From Dysgonomonadaceae bacterium zrk40 (GTDB lineage Bacteria > Bacteroidota > Bacteroidia > Bacteroidales > Dysgonomonadaceae), in the NCBI GenBank assembly GCA_016916535.1, contig CP070276.1:1364001-1428000 (forward strand): a stretch of DNA of 64,000 nucleotides. The letters are read 5' to 3'. Positions 9,368 to 17,778 of this stretch are shown here, piece after piece; positions within the stretch are counted from its first letter, which is position 1, and each line of letters starts with the position of its first letter. The position numbers and the translations under genes were made by a program. The notes beneath the pieces are model-generated. The model did no database searches, was not told the origin of the DNA, and saw nothing but the letters and a program-made list of their open reading frames with translations.

Positions 9368-9816
9368 TCTTCTTCCTTCGATGCCTTTTCTCCCGTGTAA
9401 GGGAAAACATCCATGATTGCCGTCTCCGTCACCGAGGCGAACGCGTAGTCGATCATGGTCTTCTTCATCTCCGTTTCCACTATTTCCACCGCCTCTTTCA
9501 GCTCGGAGGCCTGCACCAGCATGTTAACCGCGGTCTTCTTCTCGGCACCGCTCTTTTCGTCGAGGGTGATGAAGTGGAGCCGTGCCTTGTAGTACCGATC
9601 TCCGGTCTCGTTGAAGAAGGAGTCGCTATACTTCACCCGTTTGATGTCGGAGACGGAGAACTCACCCGAAATGAAGGGTTTGATCTCTTCGATGATGCGT
9701 GCCTCCGCCTCTGTAAAAGAGAGGGCATCTACCAGGTAGGGTTCGGTCACTGTTTTTTGCATGCCGGTCTCCAGCATCTTGTCATATTTAATTTTACACT
9801 CAAACCAGTTGTACAT
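9364..9816 (-). CDS. DUF4494 family protein
   Basis: 150 residues, soluble, beginning MYNWFECKIKYDKM. It resembles the DUF4494 family, small conserved proteins of Bacteroidota with no established function. The sequence is alpha/beta with a central YYKARLHFITLDEKSG segment and an acidic Lys/Glu C-terminal tail. It is the first gene of a two-gene operon with yggS (four-base ATGA overlap), which hints at a connection to PLP or amino-acid metabolism. No catalytic motif is visible. Confidence 0.8.
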   Translation of the reverse strand: MYNWFECKIKYDKMLETGMQKTVTEPYLVDALSFTEAEARIIEEIKPFISGEFSVSDIKRVKYSDSFFNETGDRYYKARLHFITLDEKSGAEKKTAVNMLVQASELKEAVEIVETEMKKTMIDYAFASVTETAIMDVFPYTGEKASKEEE

Positions 9817-9856
9817 AGTTGTTTCTTTATAATCTTAGTGGTTTTTTACGAAAACA

Positions 9857-9864
9857 CAAAGATA
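9857..9864 (-). promoter_or_regulatory. Probable promoter (-7 element) of DUF4494-yggS
   Basis: The minus strand reads TATCTTTG, ending 41 bases before the ATG at 9816. The surroundings are AT-rich; no clear -33 partner. Confidence 0.55.
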
Positions 9865-9975
9865 AAAAATATAAACCGTTTTAGGTCACATTCAGGGTTG
9901 CAGATCACAGGAACTTGAGAGGGCTTTGATGCGATGAAAAGAAGCTTAATCCACCATTGCTGACGATTTTTTTAA

Positions 9976-9983
9976 TACTTTTG
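9976..9983 (+). promoter_or_regulatory. Probable promoter (-7 element) of the DUF554/APC operon
   Basis: TACTTTTG ends 22 bases before the ATG at 10006, which would leave a leader of about 15 bases. A TTG lies upstream at 9957-9959, closer than usual. Confidence 0.5.
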
Positions 9984-10005
9984 CCCTTTGTAAATTAAAC
10001 TGACG

Positions 10006-10683
10006 ATGATAGGAACCCTGGTAAATACAGCAGCCGTGATTGGCGGCGGCGTGATCGGGCTGCTGCTCAAGAAGCGGATGCCGGAACGGATCACCACCAT
10101 CTACTTTCAGGCCATAGGGCTCTTCACGCTCGCCATCGGCGCTTCCATGGCTGTGGAGATGGAGCACATCCTGATTGTGGTGAGCAGTCTTGCCATCGGT
10201 TCGTTACTGGGCGAATGGATTGACATCGAGCAGGCGGCTGAGCGGTTGAGCAACCGCATCAAACATCGCTTCCGTATTGGCAGCGAAAAGTTTTCCGAGG
10301 GACTGGTCACCGCGTTTCTGCTCTTCTGTGTGGGGTCACTCACCATCCTGGGTACCATCCAGGAGGGAACCGGCGGCTCCCCCGACCTGCTTTACACCAA
10401 GTCGCTGATGGACTTCTTCTCGGCCATCCTGCTGGCCTCTGCCTTTGGCGTGGGTGTCGCCCTCTCGGCAGTGCCTCTGTTCCTCTTCCAGGCGTCACTC
10501 ACCCTGCTGGCCGGTTATGCGGGCAGTTTCTTCACGGGGGAGATCATCCTGGGGTTGACCAGCGTGGGGGGCATCATGCTGATCGGGTTGGGGATCAACA
10601 TCCTGGGCATTCAGAAGATACGCGTCATGAACATGCTACCCTCCCTCGTGGTGGTGGCACTGCTGCTATGGTTGTTCGGATGA
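10006..10683 (+). CDS. DUF554 (YqgA-like) integral membrane protein
   Basis: 225 residues, nearly all hydrophobic, with about seven membrane segments. It starts MIGTLVNTAAVIGGGVIGLL and contains the family-typical CVGSLTILGTIQEG and GGIMLIGLGINILGI stretches. DUF554 proteins are inner-membrane proteins of unknown, possibly transport, function. Its TGA overlaps the ATG of the amino-acid transporter gene (ATGA at 10680-10683), so the two are coupled and may act on related substrates. Confidence 0.88.
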   Translation: MIGTLVNTAAVIGGGVIGLLLKKRMPERITTIYFQAIGLFTLAIGASMAVEMEHILIVVSSLAIGSLLGEWIDIEQAAERLSNRIKHRFRIGSEKFSEGLVTAFLLFCVGSLTILGTIQEGTGGSPDLLYTKSLMDFFSAILLASAFGVGVALSAVPLFLFQASLTLLAGYAGSFFTGEIILGLTSVGGIMLIGLGINILGIQKIRVMNMLPSLVVVALLLWLFG

Positions 10684-12101
10684 AAGCAAAGGATGACAAG
10701 CTGGGATTGTGGCTGCTGATCTTCGTTGCCCTGGGGTCGATGATCGGATCGGGCATCTTCAACTCGCCCAGGGATCTGATCAGTGTGGCCAATCCACAAG
10801 GCACCCTGATCACCTGGGTGATTGGTGGGTTTGGTGCACTGATGCTCGCCCTGGTCTTTGTCTATCTCGCCGGAAGGAAGCCGGAGCTGAAAAGTGGAGT
10901 CTATGCCTATGCGCGCGACGGCTTCGGCGATTATATGGGCTTCAATTCCGCCTGGGGCTATTGGTCGGTAGGGTGGCTCGGCAACGTCAGTTACCTGGCG
11001 CTCTTCTTCAAGACGCTGAACGATCTGCTGGGTGAGCGTGCACTCTCACCGCTCACCGCTTTCCTGATTGGGTCGGCCCTGCTCTGGTCCTTCCATGCCA
11101 TCCTGATGGCTGGTATCCGTGAAGGTGCCATCCTCAATTTCATTGTCACGGCCGCCAAGCTGATCCCCATCCTGCTGATCATCCTGCTGGGATTCGCACT
11201 GGTGCGGAGTGACCTTTTTATGGTGGAGAACTGGCAGCGACAGCTGGCCTCCACCGGCGGTGACACCACACCACTCATGCAGGTGAAGGAGGCGATGGCG
11301 GTGGTGCTCTGGTGCTTCGTCGGCATCGAGGCAGCGTCGGTCCTCTCCGGCAGGGCCAAGAGCCAGCGCACGGTGCGCCTATCCATCATCATCTCGCTGT
11401 TGGTGGTGCTCTCCATCTACATGATGCTCACCTTCATCGCCATGTCGTCGGTGCCTGCCCGTGAGCTGGCCGCTTCCGAGACACCACTGGCGCTGGTGCT
11501 GGAACGTACAGCAGTAGGTGCCGCGGGTGGTCTTGTAATCCGGCTGGGGATCATGATCTCGGTACTGGGAGCGAGCATCTCATGGATCCTGCTCTCTGTG
11601 GAGACGCTCTATACTGCTGCGCGCGATGGCGTGCTGCCCCGTGTTTTTCAGAAGACCAACCGAAAGGGGACACCGGTGAACGCGCTGCTGATGACGCAGT
11701 GCTTCACGCAGCTCTTTTTGCTCTCCATCCTCTCGCCACGACTCAATGAGACCTACCTGGCAGCCATCACCATCGCCACTACGCTGGTGCTGATTCCCTA
11801 CCTGCTCTCGTCGCTTTACGCGGTGAAAACCGCCTTCTCCCTCCGCAAACAGGAATCGTCCCGGCACCTTGTCATCGCACTTCTGGGCACGCTCTACTCC
11901 CTCTACGTGATCTATGCAGTGGGAATCCGCTACCTGATCCTCTCGGTGCTCTTCTACGGCATCGGCTCGCTCCTCTTCCTACGGGCTAAGCGGGAACAAA
12001 AAAAACAGCCCAAACCGTGGGAGTGGGCTGTTATCATCCTTTTGCTGGGCACTTCTGCCCTGATTGCCGGATTGTTGCTTACCGGCAGGATCACACTATA
12101 A
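10680..12101 (+). CDS. APC-superfamily amino acid permease/antiporter
   Basis: The start is placed at the ATG at 10680, which overlaps the DUF554 stop, giving 473 residues (a start 12 bases upstream is also open). There are about 12 membrane segments. Segment 1 carries GSMIGSGIFNSP, the substrate-binding unwound helix of the APA group (ArcD/AdiC-like basic amino-acid or polyamine antiporters). The YAYARDGFGDYMGFNSAWGY region and CFVGIEAASVLSGRAK are also family-typical. It likely exchanges amino acids or their amines across the inner membrane; the substrate is not determined. Confidence 0.88.
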   Translation: MKAKDDKLGLWLLIFVALGSMIGSGIFNSPRDLISVANPQGTLITWVIGGFGALMLALVFVYLAGRKPELKSGVYAYARDGFGDYMGFNSAWGYWSVGWLGNVSYLALFFKTLNDLLGERALSPLTAFLIGSALLWSFHAILMAGIREGAILNFIVTAAKLIPILLIILLGFALVRSDLFMVENWQRQLASTGGDTTPLMQVKEAMAVVLWCFVGIEAASVLSGRAKSQRTVRLSIIISLLVVLSIYMMLTFIAMSSVPARELAASETPLALVLERTAVGAAGGLVIRLGIMISVLGASISWILLSVETLYTAARDGVLPRVFQKTNRKGTPVNALLMTQCFTQLFLLSILSPRLNETYLAAITIATTLVLIPYLLSSLYAVKTAFSLRKQESSRHLVIALLGTLYSLYVIYAVGIRYLILSVLFYGIGSLLFLRAKREQKKQPKPWEWAVIILLLGTSALIAGLLLTGRITL

Positions 12102-12110
12102 ATCTTATGC

Positions 12111-14480
12111 TTATCTGCTGATGGTGTAGCGCAGGGTGGCACCCGCCAGGGTGGGATTCCCGCGTTGCACGAAGGGATTCACGTTTCCGTTCATGTCCGA
12201 TGCCTCGAAATAGAAGGCATGGTACTTCCGGTTGAAAAGGTTTTTAGCCCAAAGTTCCAGGCTGAAGGCACCCTTCTCAGCAGTCACACTTGCATTCACC
12301 ACTCCGTAGAATGGTTGATAGAGCTCATTGCCTTCATAATCGGTGTTCGATTCCGTCCAGTAGATCCTGCCCGCACCGGCATATTGTAAGTTCCCCGAGA
12401 GCCTCTCAACAAATGATCCGTAAGGGAGGCGGTGCACATAACCGGCACCCAGGCTCAGCGTGTTTTGTGGTGCGAAGGGAATATGGTTCCCGGAATAATC
12501 CTGCTCTTCCGAGATGTCGTAGTTGCGGAAGCGGGCGTCGGCGAAGCCATAGTCGGCAAAGAGGGAGAGACCGCTCACAGGCATATACTTCAGACTCAGC
12601 TCAAAGCCCTTGCTGTCAGACTCACCCGCATTGGTCACCACGCGGCCTGCCGTACCCTGGTCCACCAGCTTGATAATTTGTATGTTGTTCACACGGGTGT
12701 AGAAGATTGCGTAGTTCAGAGAGAGCCGGTTGTCCAACATCTGGTACCGTCCGCCCAGCTCATAGGTCCAGCTCCTTTCGGGGTCGTATGAGAGCTGCTC
12801 CTCGAGGGTGGGCTCCTCAGCAGATGAACCGCCGGGAGCACCGCCACCACCCGGCATTCCTGCCATTGCATTGCGCATAATGGATGCTGCCAGTGCATTT
12901 TGCAATAGTTTGGAGAAGGCCTGTTCGTTGTAACCCCCTGTCTTGTATCCCTTGGAGGCCGAAAGGTAGATATGGGCAGTGGGAGTGAACTGGTATTGCA
13001 GGGCGAACTTGGGCAGTATCTCCCAGAAATCCTTGCTGTAGCTCCCCTCCATAAGGGTATCACCCTCCACGAACATGGGCGGCATGGGCCTACCGGGGAT
13101 GTTGAACACAAGGTTCACATCGCCTCCTTCACTCTCGGTGGTGTAGTCGATGCCGGTATGTTCATAGTCGAAGCGAATGCCGGCGGTGGCTGAGAGCCCC
13201 TGCACACTGAAAAGATTTTGCAGGGTGGACTGGTGAAAAAGTGCCGCGCCGCGTGATGGTTTGGTGTATACACCCGGCAGGTCGATCCGGTCGTTGGCAT
13301 AGACGATGCGGAGGGGTGCTCCCATACGTTCCATGGCGGCATCAAGGTGTCCCTGCATGCTCACCATCCCATCCTCCTTGATTGCTACGGGTGTGTCGAT
13401 CACCCGGTGGTCGTAAAAGCCGAAGGCTCCCACCACCCATCTGTAGGGGCGGCTGTTGTCCGACTTCACGGTGATCTCCTGGCTCAGGGAGTGCTGTTTT
13501 TGTTTCTGGTTGATCGAGAAAACAGAACGAGGCGTGTAATCCTGGTCCATCTTCATATCATCTTTCAGGAATTGGTACCCGGTGGTGGAATGCACGCTGT
13601 AGCCATCACCGCGGAAGTCGAGCGACAGCCCGTTGTTGAAGAGGTGCCGGTCGTAGGAGGAGGGTTCATTGTAGTTGACCTCCGAAGAGTCACGGTGCAT
13701 GTAAGGGAAAGCCCCGCCAGACACATAATCGTAGTTGCCAAAGAGCAGAGCCTTGAAGGAGGGGGTCACCTCCCACTCCATCTTGAGCCGTCCCCCGGCA
13801 TTCTCAGTGGCATCTGCATTCTCGCCGGTATAGTTGTTTCTGAAAAAACCGTCGTCTTTCTTGTAATAGGCTGCCACCGAGACACCAAACTTGTCGCTCA
13901 GCCGGCTGTAGTTAGATCCTTTCACCGAGAACTGCCCATGGTTGCCACCGCCCAGCATCACCGTGCTGCCCTGGAAGGTGAGCGGCGAGAGGGTGTATAG
14001 GTTGACGATTCCCCCGATGGCGTTCCTGCCGTAGAGTGTCCCCTGTGCGCCACGCAGCACCTCAATACGCTGGATATCCTGGAACTCGAAATCGAATGCC
14101 GAGGGGTTAAAGCTGGGCATATTATCCACATAGAGGCTCACCGTCTGTGATCCCAGGCGGGCACCGATGCCGCGGATGTAGATGGGTGTGGATACCTTTG
14201 AGCCGTAGGAGGGGATGAAGAAGTTTGGCACGTAGGAGCTCATCTCCGGGAGTGACTCAATCTGGCTATCCTTCAGCTGCTTGGGCGACACCACCGAGAC
14301 AGCGGTGGGCATGTTGCGCAAGTCGTTGGTTTCCTTTACAGAAGAGGTAACCACCACCTCATCGAGGTAGTAGACCTTCACGGTGTCTTGCGGGTTCGTT
14401 TCTTTCACCGTTTCCGGCTCTACGGGATAGAGAAAGAGGATATTGCATAAAAGTGATAACGTCAAAAACAAATATTTCAT
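12111..14480 (-). CDS. TonB-dependent outer-membrane receptor (siderophore-receptor type)
   Basis: 789 residues from the ATG at 14480, chosen because it opens directly on a signal peptide (MKYLFLTLSLLCNILFLYP). A TonB-box-like LDEVVVTSS follows, then a plug domain (PTAVSVVSPKQL, VYIRG-like PIYIRGIGAR, RIEVLRGAQGTLYGRNAIGG) and a long beta-barrel ending LAGATLRYTISR. There is no CarboxypepD_reg-like N-terminal domain and no SusD-like partner, which favours a metal-chelate or vitamin substrate over glycans. One extracellular-loop candidate is a Gly/Met-rich insert (MAGMPGGGGAPGGSS). The gene converges on the APC transporter gene with a nine-base gap. Confidence 0.9.
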   Translation of the reverse strand: MKYLFLTLSLLCNILFLYPVEPETVKETNPQDTVKVYYLDEVVVTSSVKETNDLRNMPTAVSVVSPKQLKDSQIESLPEMSSYVPNFFIPSYGSKVSTPIYIRGIGARLGSQTVSLYVDNMPSFNPSAFDFEFQDIQRIEVLRGAQGTLYGRNAIGGIVNLYTLSPLTFQGSTVMLGGGNHGQFSVKGSNYSRLSDKFGVSVAAYYKKDDGFFRNNYTGENADATENAGGRLKMEWEVTPSFKALLFGNYDYVSGGAFPYMHRDSSEVNYNEPSSYDRHLFNNGLSLDFRGDGYSVHSTTGYQFLKDDMKMDQDYTPRSVFSINQKQKQHSLSQEITVKSDNSRPYRWVVGAFGFYDHRVIDTPVAIKEDGMVSMQGHLDAAMERMGAPLRIVYANDRIDLPGVYTKPSRGAALFHQSTLQNLFSVQGLSATAGIRFDYEHTGIDYTTESEGGDVNLVFNIPGRPMPPMFVEGDTLMEGSYSKDFWEILPKFALQYQFTPTAHIYLSASKGYKTGGYNEQAFSKLLQNALAASIMRNAMAGMPGGGGAPGGSSAEEPTLEEQLSYDPERSWTYELGGRYQMLDNRLSLNYAIFYTRVNNIQIIKLVDQGTAGRVVTNAGESDSKGFELSLKYMPVSGLSLFADYGFADARFRNYDISEEQDYSGNHIPFAPQNTLSLGAGYVHRLPYGSFVERLSGNLQYAGAGRIYWTESNTDYEGNELYQPFYGVVNASVTAEKGAFSLELWAKNLFNRKYHAFYFEASDMNGNVNPFVQRGNPTLAGATLRYTISR

Positions 14481-14512
14481 ATGATTAGCTGTTGAATGAT
14501 TTTTAAAAATAC

Positions 14513-14560
14513 AAAGTAACAGCATTCCAGTACACCCGTCAATCACTACAATTAGTGATT
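14513..14560 (-). promoter_or_regulatory. TonB-receptor promoter with an overlapping operator-like dyad
   Basis: On the minus strand, TTG (14542-14540) is followed after 19 bases by TTACTTTG (14520-14513), one mismatch from TAnnTTTG, 32 bases before the ATG. A perfect inverted repeat, AATCACTA-4-TAGTGATT (14541-14560), covers the -33 element, a typical position for a repressor or activator site. Confidence 0.55.
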
Positions 14561-14630
14561 TTTTTCTTTATTTTTTCCGGGAACGATGCCCACGACCGTT
14601 GAGAGCGGATACAACAAAAATTGTCTGGGT

Positions 14631-14804
14631 TCAGTTCTTGAAGATAAAATAGACGGCCAGCACCAGCAGCACAAAGCCAATCAGGTGGTTCATCCGCAGT
14701 TGTGTCTGAAAAGCGAGGGAAGAGAAGATCACGAAGACGGTGAGGGTGATCACCTCCTGAATCACCTTGAGCTGCAGCAAGGAGATCGTAAGAAGATAAT
14801 TCAT
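14631..14804 (-). pseudogene. C-terminal fragment of a DUF486 small multidrug-resistance-like membrane protein
   Basis: A 57-residue frame starting MNYLLTISLLQLKVIQEV and ending LVLAVYFIFKN. It matches the last half of DUF486 proteins (usually about 110-120 residues, four membrane helices), including the conserved LKVIQEVIT and MNHLIGFVLLVLAVYF. The first two helices are absent, and only 128 bp separate the ATG from the next gene, too little for the missing part. Either it is a deletion remnant or a short two-helix protein is still made. Family identity is recalled, not searched. Confidence 0.65.
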
Positions 14805-14827
14805 ATGGATATCAAAAAAATCGGATG

Positions 14828-14835
14828 CAAAAGTA
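14828..14835 (-). promoter_or_regulatory. Possible -7 element before the DUF486 fragment
   Basis: The minus strand reads TACTTTTG, 23 bases before the ATG at 14804. No -33 partner at the right distance. If used, the fragment is still transcribed. Confidence 0.35.
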
Positions 14836-14932
14836 GCACAATAAAAGTTAGATTGTTCTACTGCGTGAGCAATTTATTTGCATCCCCGCCATACTGTTGA
14901 ACTTGAAACCCGCTCCGTTGTTATATTGCCGT

Positions 14933-15499
14933 ATGGAAACAAAAAAGAAAACGCCAAAAAGAGCATTGCTCATCGTCGATGTGCAAAACGACTTCTGCCC
15001 CGGGGGTGCCCTCGGCGTAAAAGACGGTGATAAGGTTGTCCCGGTGATAAACGGGTTCATCGACAAATTCGATATTGTGATCTCGTCGCAAGACTGGCAC
15101 CCGTCTGAATCGGTGCATTTTGAGAAGTGGCCGGTTCATTGTGTGGCCGGCACACATGGCGCCGATTTTCATGCGGAGCTGGACAGCGAAAAAATAGCCC
15201 TGAAGCTATACAAAGGAACCGACAACAGGGACGACGGCTACTCCGCCTTCGAAGCAACCAACGTTTCCCTCAGCGCGTTCCTGAAGGAACATGATATTCA
15301 GGCGCTGTATGTGTGCGGACTTACCACCGACTACTGTGTGAAGGCCACAGCCCTGGATGCGCTGCGGGAGGGGTTTCATACCTGCGTGGTCACCGATGCA
15401 ATCGCGGCCGTGAACCTGCAGCCGGGGGATGACAGGAAGGCACTGAACGAGCTCTACGCCGCCGGATGTATGTTGCTCGAATCAGACGAAATTGGATAG
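14933..15499 (+). CDS. pncA: Nicotinamidase (isochorismatase-like hydrolase)
   Basis: 188 residues from the ATG at 14933; the 12-residue upstream extension is not family-like. The catalytic triad is visible as Asp16 (LIVDVQNDF), Lys94 (LYKGTD) and Cys135 (TDYCVKAT). The metal ligands Asp54, His56 (QDWHP) and His69 (KWPVHCV) are those of nicotinamidase PncA. It converts nicotinamide to nicotinate for NAD salvage. It stands at the head of a plus-strand run with the HipA-like kinase and DUF3037 genes. Confidence 0.93.
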   Translation: METKKKTPKRALLIVDVQNDFCPGGALGVKDGDKVVPVINGFIDKFDIVISSQDWHPSESVHFEKWPVHCVAGTHGADFHAELDSEKIALKLYKGTDNRDDGYSAFEATNVSLSAFLKEHDIQALYVCGLTTDYCVKATALDALREGFHTCVVTDAIAAVNLQPGDDRKALNELYAAGCMLLESDEIG

Positions 15500-15506
15500 G
15501 ATGTAG

Positions 15507-15514
15507 TATCTTTG
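15507..15514 (+). promoter_or_regulatory. Possible internal promoter (-7 element) abutting the HipA-like kinase start
   Basis: TATCTTTG lies between pncA and the kinase gene, ending directly before the ATG at 15515 and seven bases before the ATG at 15521. If functional, the transcript would be leaderless or nearly so. No -33 TTTG at the expected distance. Confidence 0.35.
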
Positions 15515-15520
15515 ATGCCG

Positions 15521-16303
15521 ATGAAACAAGATCTCTCACTGCGCACCGTCGAGGTGACGCGCTACATTGTCCCCCTGCGGGAAGGTGGCTCACTCCCGGC
15601 ACTGGCAGATGCTGACGACGGCTTCAGCTATGTGCTGAAGTTCCGCGGTGCAGGCCACGGCACCAAGATGCTGGTCTCCGAGCTGCTGGGGGGAGCCATC
15701 GCCAAACTGCTGGGACTGCAGATCCCCGAGCTGGTGTTTGCCCGCCTGGGTGAAGAGTTCGGTCGCACCGAAGGAGATGAGGAAATACAGGACCTGCTCA
15801 AGGCGAGCGAGGGTCTCAACCTGGGAATGCACTTCCTTTCGGGAGCCCTCGCCTACGACCCCACCATGCAGGTGGACCCGCTTCTGGCATCAAAGATTGT
15901 ATGGCTCGACGCCTTCACCACCAATATCGACCGCACCGCCAATAACACCAACCTGTTGTGGTGGCACCGCGAGCTCTGGGTGATCGACAACGGTGCATCC
16001 TTTTACTTCCACCACAGCTGGAGCGACTTTGAGCGACATGCCCTGAACCCATTCCCGCATATCAAGGATCACGTGTTGCTCTCACAGGCGACCATGCTGG
16101 AGGAGGCCAACCGCCTTGCCCGGGAGATCCTCACGGAAGAACGGTTGAGGGAAGTGACCGACCTGATCCCTGATGAGTGGCTGAAATGGCGTCACACCGA
16201 GGAAACACCGGCAGAGATCCGGGAGGTCTACTTCCGTTTCCTGCTGTCCCGTTTGCACAACAGTGAGCAATTTCTAAATAGTGCCCGCGATGCAAGAGGA
16301 TAA
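15521..16303 (+). CDS. HipA-like kinase domain protein
   Basis: About 260 residues; ATGs at 15515 and 15521 are both possible. It resembles the compact HipA-like kinases of Bacteroidota rather than full toxin HipA (about 440 residues). Visible kinase features are the nucleotide-loop region FRGAGHGTK, a catalytic-loop candidate (NIDRTANNTNLLWW, like the HxDRHxxN loop of HipA), and a DFG-equivalent (VIDNGASFYF). No HipB-like DNA-binding antitoxin is adjacent. Instead DUF3037 overlaps its end by 14 bases, a pairing I recall as recurrent. Function and target are unknown. Confidence 0.75.
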   Translation: MKQDLSLRTVEVTRYIVPLREGGSLPALADADDGFSYVLKFRGAGHGTKMLVSELLGGAIAKLLGLQIPELVFARLGEEFGRTEGDEEIQDLLKASEGLNLGMHFLSGALAYDPTMQVDPLLASKIVWLDAFTTNIDRTANNTNLLWWHRELWVIDNGASFYFHHSWSDFERHALNPFPHIKDHVLLSQATMLEEANRLAREILTEERLREVTDLIPDEWLKWRHTEETPAEIREVYFRFLLSRLHNSEQFLNSARDARG

Positions 16304-16673
16304 GCTATACCACTACGCCGCTATCCGGCTGGTGCCGAAGGTGGAACGGGAGGAGTTCTTCAACGTGGGATTGGTCCTCTTCTCGAAGGAGGAGAAGTAT
16401 ATCCGGCTGGCTTTCCATCTCTGTCCCGAGAAGTTTCGTCTGATGCAGCCGGAGGCATCCTATGAGGAGGTGATCGAAAACCTGGAGACACTGCGCTGCA
16501 TTGCTGATGGTGAGGCGCGGTGCGGACCCATAGCCGCACTCCCCATACCGGAGCGGTTTCGCTGGCTCACCGCCACACGCAGCAGCATCATCCAGACCTC
16601 TCCCACCCATCCGGGCAAATGCAGTGATCTTGAAAAGACGTTTCAACGGTTGTTCGAAGGGCTGGTGCTGTGA
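16290..16673 (+). CDS. DUF3037 family protein
   Basis: 127 residues from the ATG at 16290, inside the end of the kinase gene; a GTG nine bases upstream is also in frame. It starts MQEDKLYHYAAIRLVPKVER and contains EFFNVGLVLFS, the signature region of DUF3037 proteins, which accompany HipA-like kinases. It is soluble with no catalytic motif. The 14-base overlap with the kinase gene implies coupled translation and probably a shared complex or substrate relation. It converges on the epimerase gene with a 14-base gap and no visible terminator. Confidence 0.8.
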   Translation: MQEDKLYHYAAIRLVPKVEREEFFNVGLVLFSKEEKYIRLAFHLCPEKFRLMQPEASYEEVIENLETLRCIADGEARCGPIAALPIPERFRWLTATRSSIIQTSPTHPGKCSDLEKTFQRLFEGLVL

Positions 16674-16687
16674 CAGACACTAACCTC

Positions 16688-17728
16688 TCATTCTCTGCCA
16701 AAGGGCAACGCACCGAGCGGCATCACGCCGATCCCCGGGAGATCTGAAGCAATAATTTTCCCGTTTTCAAGTTTTGCACCGTCGAAGCAATCGTTGCCGA
16801 TCAGCAGCGCCCCGTCGAGATCGGCAAAATCCATGCCCGCGTAAAGCTGTGCCGCAGCAGAGATGGCGCAGGAGGTCTCGGTCATGCAGCCCATCATCAC
16901 CTTCATCCCCAGCTCCTCTGCCCGTATGCGCATCTTTCGGGCTTCGTGCATGCCGGTGCACTTCATCAGCTTGATGTTGATCCCTGAGAAGACTCCCTTC
17001 AACCGCTCCACATCGGTGAGCCGCTGCACTGACTCATCGGCAAAGATGGGGAGGGGACTCGCTTCCGTCAGCCGGGCAATCGTCTCTAAATCGGACTTGG
17101 GCATGGGCTGCTCCACCATCACCACCCCCTGTTCTCTCATCCAGTAGATCATATCCAGCGCCTCATTGCGCTCTTTCCAACCCTGATTGGCGTCTACCGC
17201 CAGGGGTAGATCGGTCACGGAACGAATCGCGGCAATCATCCGCTTATCATCCGCTCCTCCCACCTTCACCTTCAGGATATTGAAACGGTCCAGAGCTTCA
17301 CGGCTCTTTTCCCGCACCACCTCATCGCTGTCGATGCCGATGGTGAAGGTGGTGTCGGGCACCCCATGCCTGTCCAACCCAAGCATCCTGTGCCAGGGCT
17401 TGCCAGCCATCTTGCCTGCCAGGTCGTGCAGTGCGATATCGACCGCCGCCTTGGCCGCTGTATTCCCTGGTGCAATCGCATCAAGGGAAGCCATAATCTC
17501 TTCTATCTGCTGCGGATCACGAAACAATGAGAGATCAACCCGCTTTAAAAACGCGATCACCGATGCCTGCGTCTCCCCCAGGTAGGGGGGCAGCGATGCC
17601 TCGCCATAACCGGTGAGCCCCTCATATTCGATGCGGGTGAGCACCACGGGAGTGCTCTTGCGGGAGAAGCCTGAGATGGTGAATGTGTGGTTCAGCATCA
17701 GGTCATAGGGTGTCCAGGTAAGTTTCAT
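16688..17728 (-). CDS. Dipeptide epimerase (L-Ala-D/L-Glu epimerase type, enolase superfamily)
   Basis: 346 residues. Enolase-superfamily landmarks of the muconate-lactonizing subgroup are present: the KxK pair in ILKVKVGG, the metal ligands Asp in VDANQGW, Glu in VEQPM and Asp in FADES, and the second catalytic Lys in INIKLMKCTG. The C-terminal GMDFADLDGALLI fits dipeptide epimerases. It would invert D-Glu to L-Glu in L-Ala-D-Glu released from peptidoglycan. The gene 50 bp upstream encodes an NlpC/P60 endopeptidase, the same pairing as YkfB-YkfC in Bacillus, supporting muropeptide recycling. Confidence 0.9.
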   Translation of the reverse strand: MKLTWTPYDLMLNHTFTISGFSRKSTPVVLTRIEYEGLTGYGEASLPPYLGETQASVIAFLKRVDLSLFRDPQQIEEIMASLDAIAPGNTAAKAAVDIALHDLAGKMAGKPWHRMLGLDRHGVPDTTFTIGIDSDEVVREKSREALDRFNILKVKVGGADDKRMIAAIRSVTDLPLAVDANQGWKERNEALDMIYWMREQGVVMVEQPMPKSDLETIARLTEASPLPIFADESVQRLTDVERLKGVFSGINIKLMKCTGMHEARKMRIRAEELGMKVMMGCMTETSCAISAAAQLYAGMDFADLDGALLIGNDCFDGAKLENGKIIASDLPGIGVMPLGALPFGRE

Positions 17729-17778
17729 CTTTATTGATCGTTCTTTTTCTGTCCGGGTGACCGGCGGAAGTTTGCAAG

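Noticed and set aside
13347-14000. 217-codon plus-strand frame opposite the TonB receptor
   Set aside because: Val/His-rich antisense translation typical of a shadow frame; the receptor frame is unambiguous.
14586-14900. 104-codon plus-strand frame
   Set aside because: It lies antisense to the DUF486 fragment, whose membrane-helix sequence is far more convincing.
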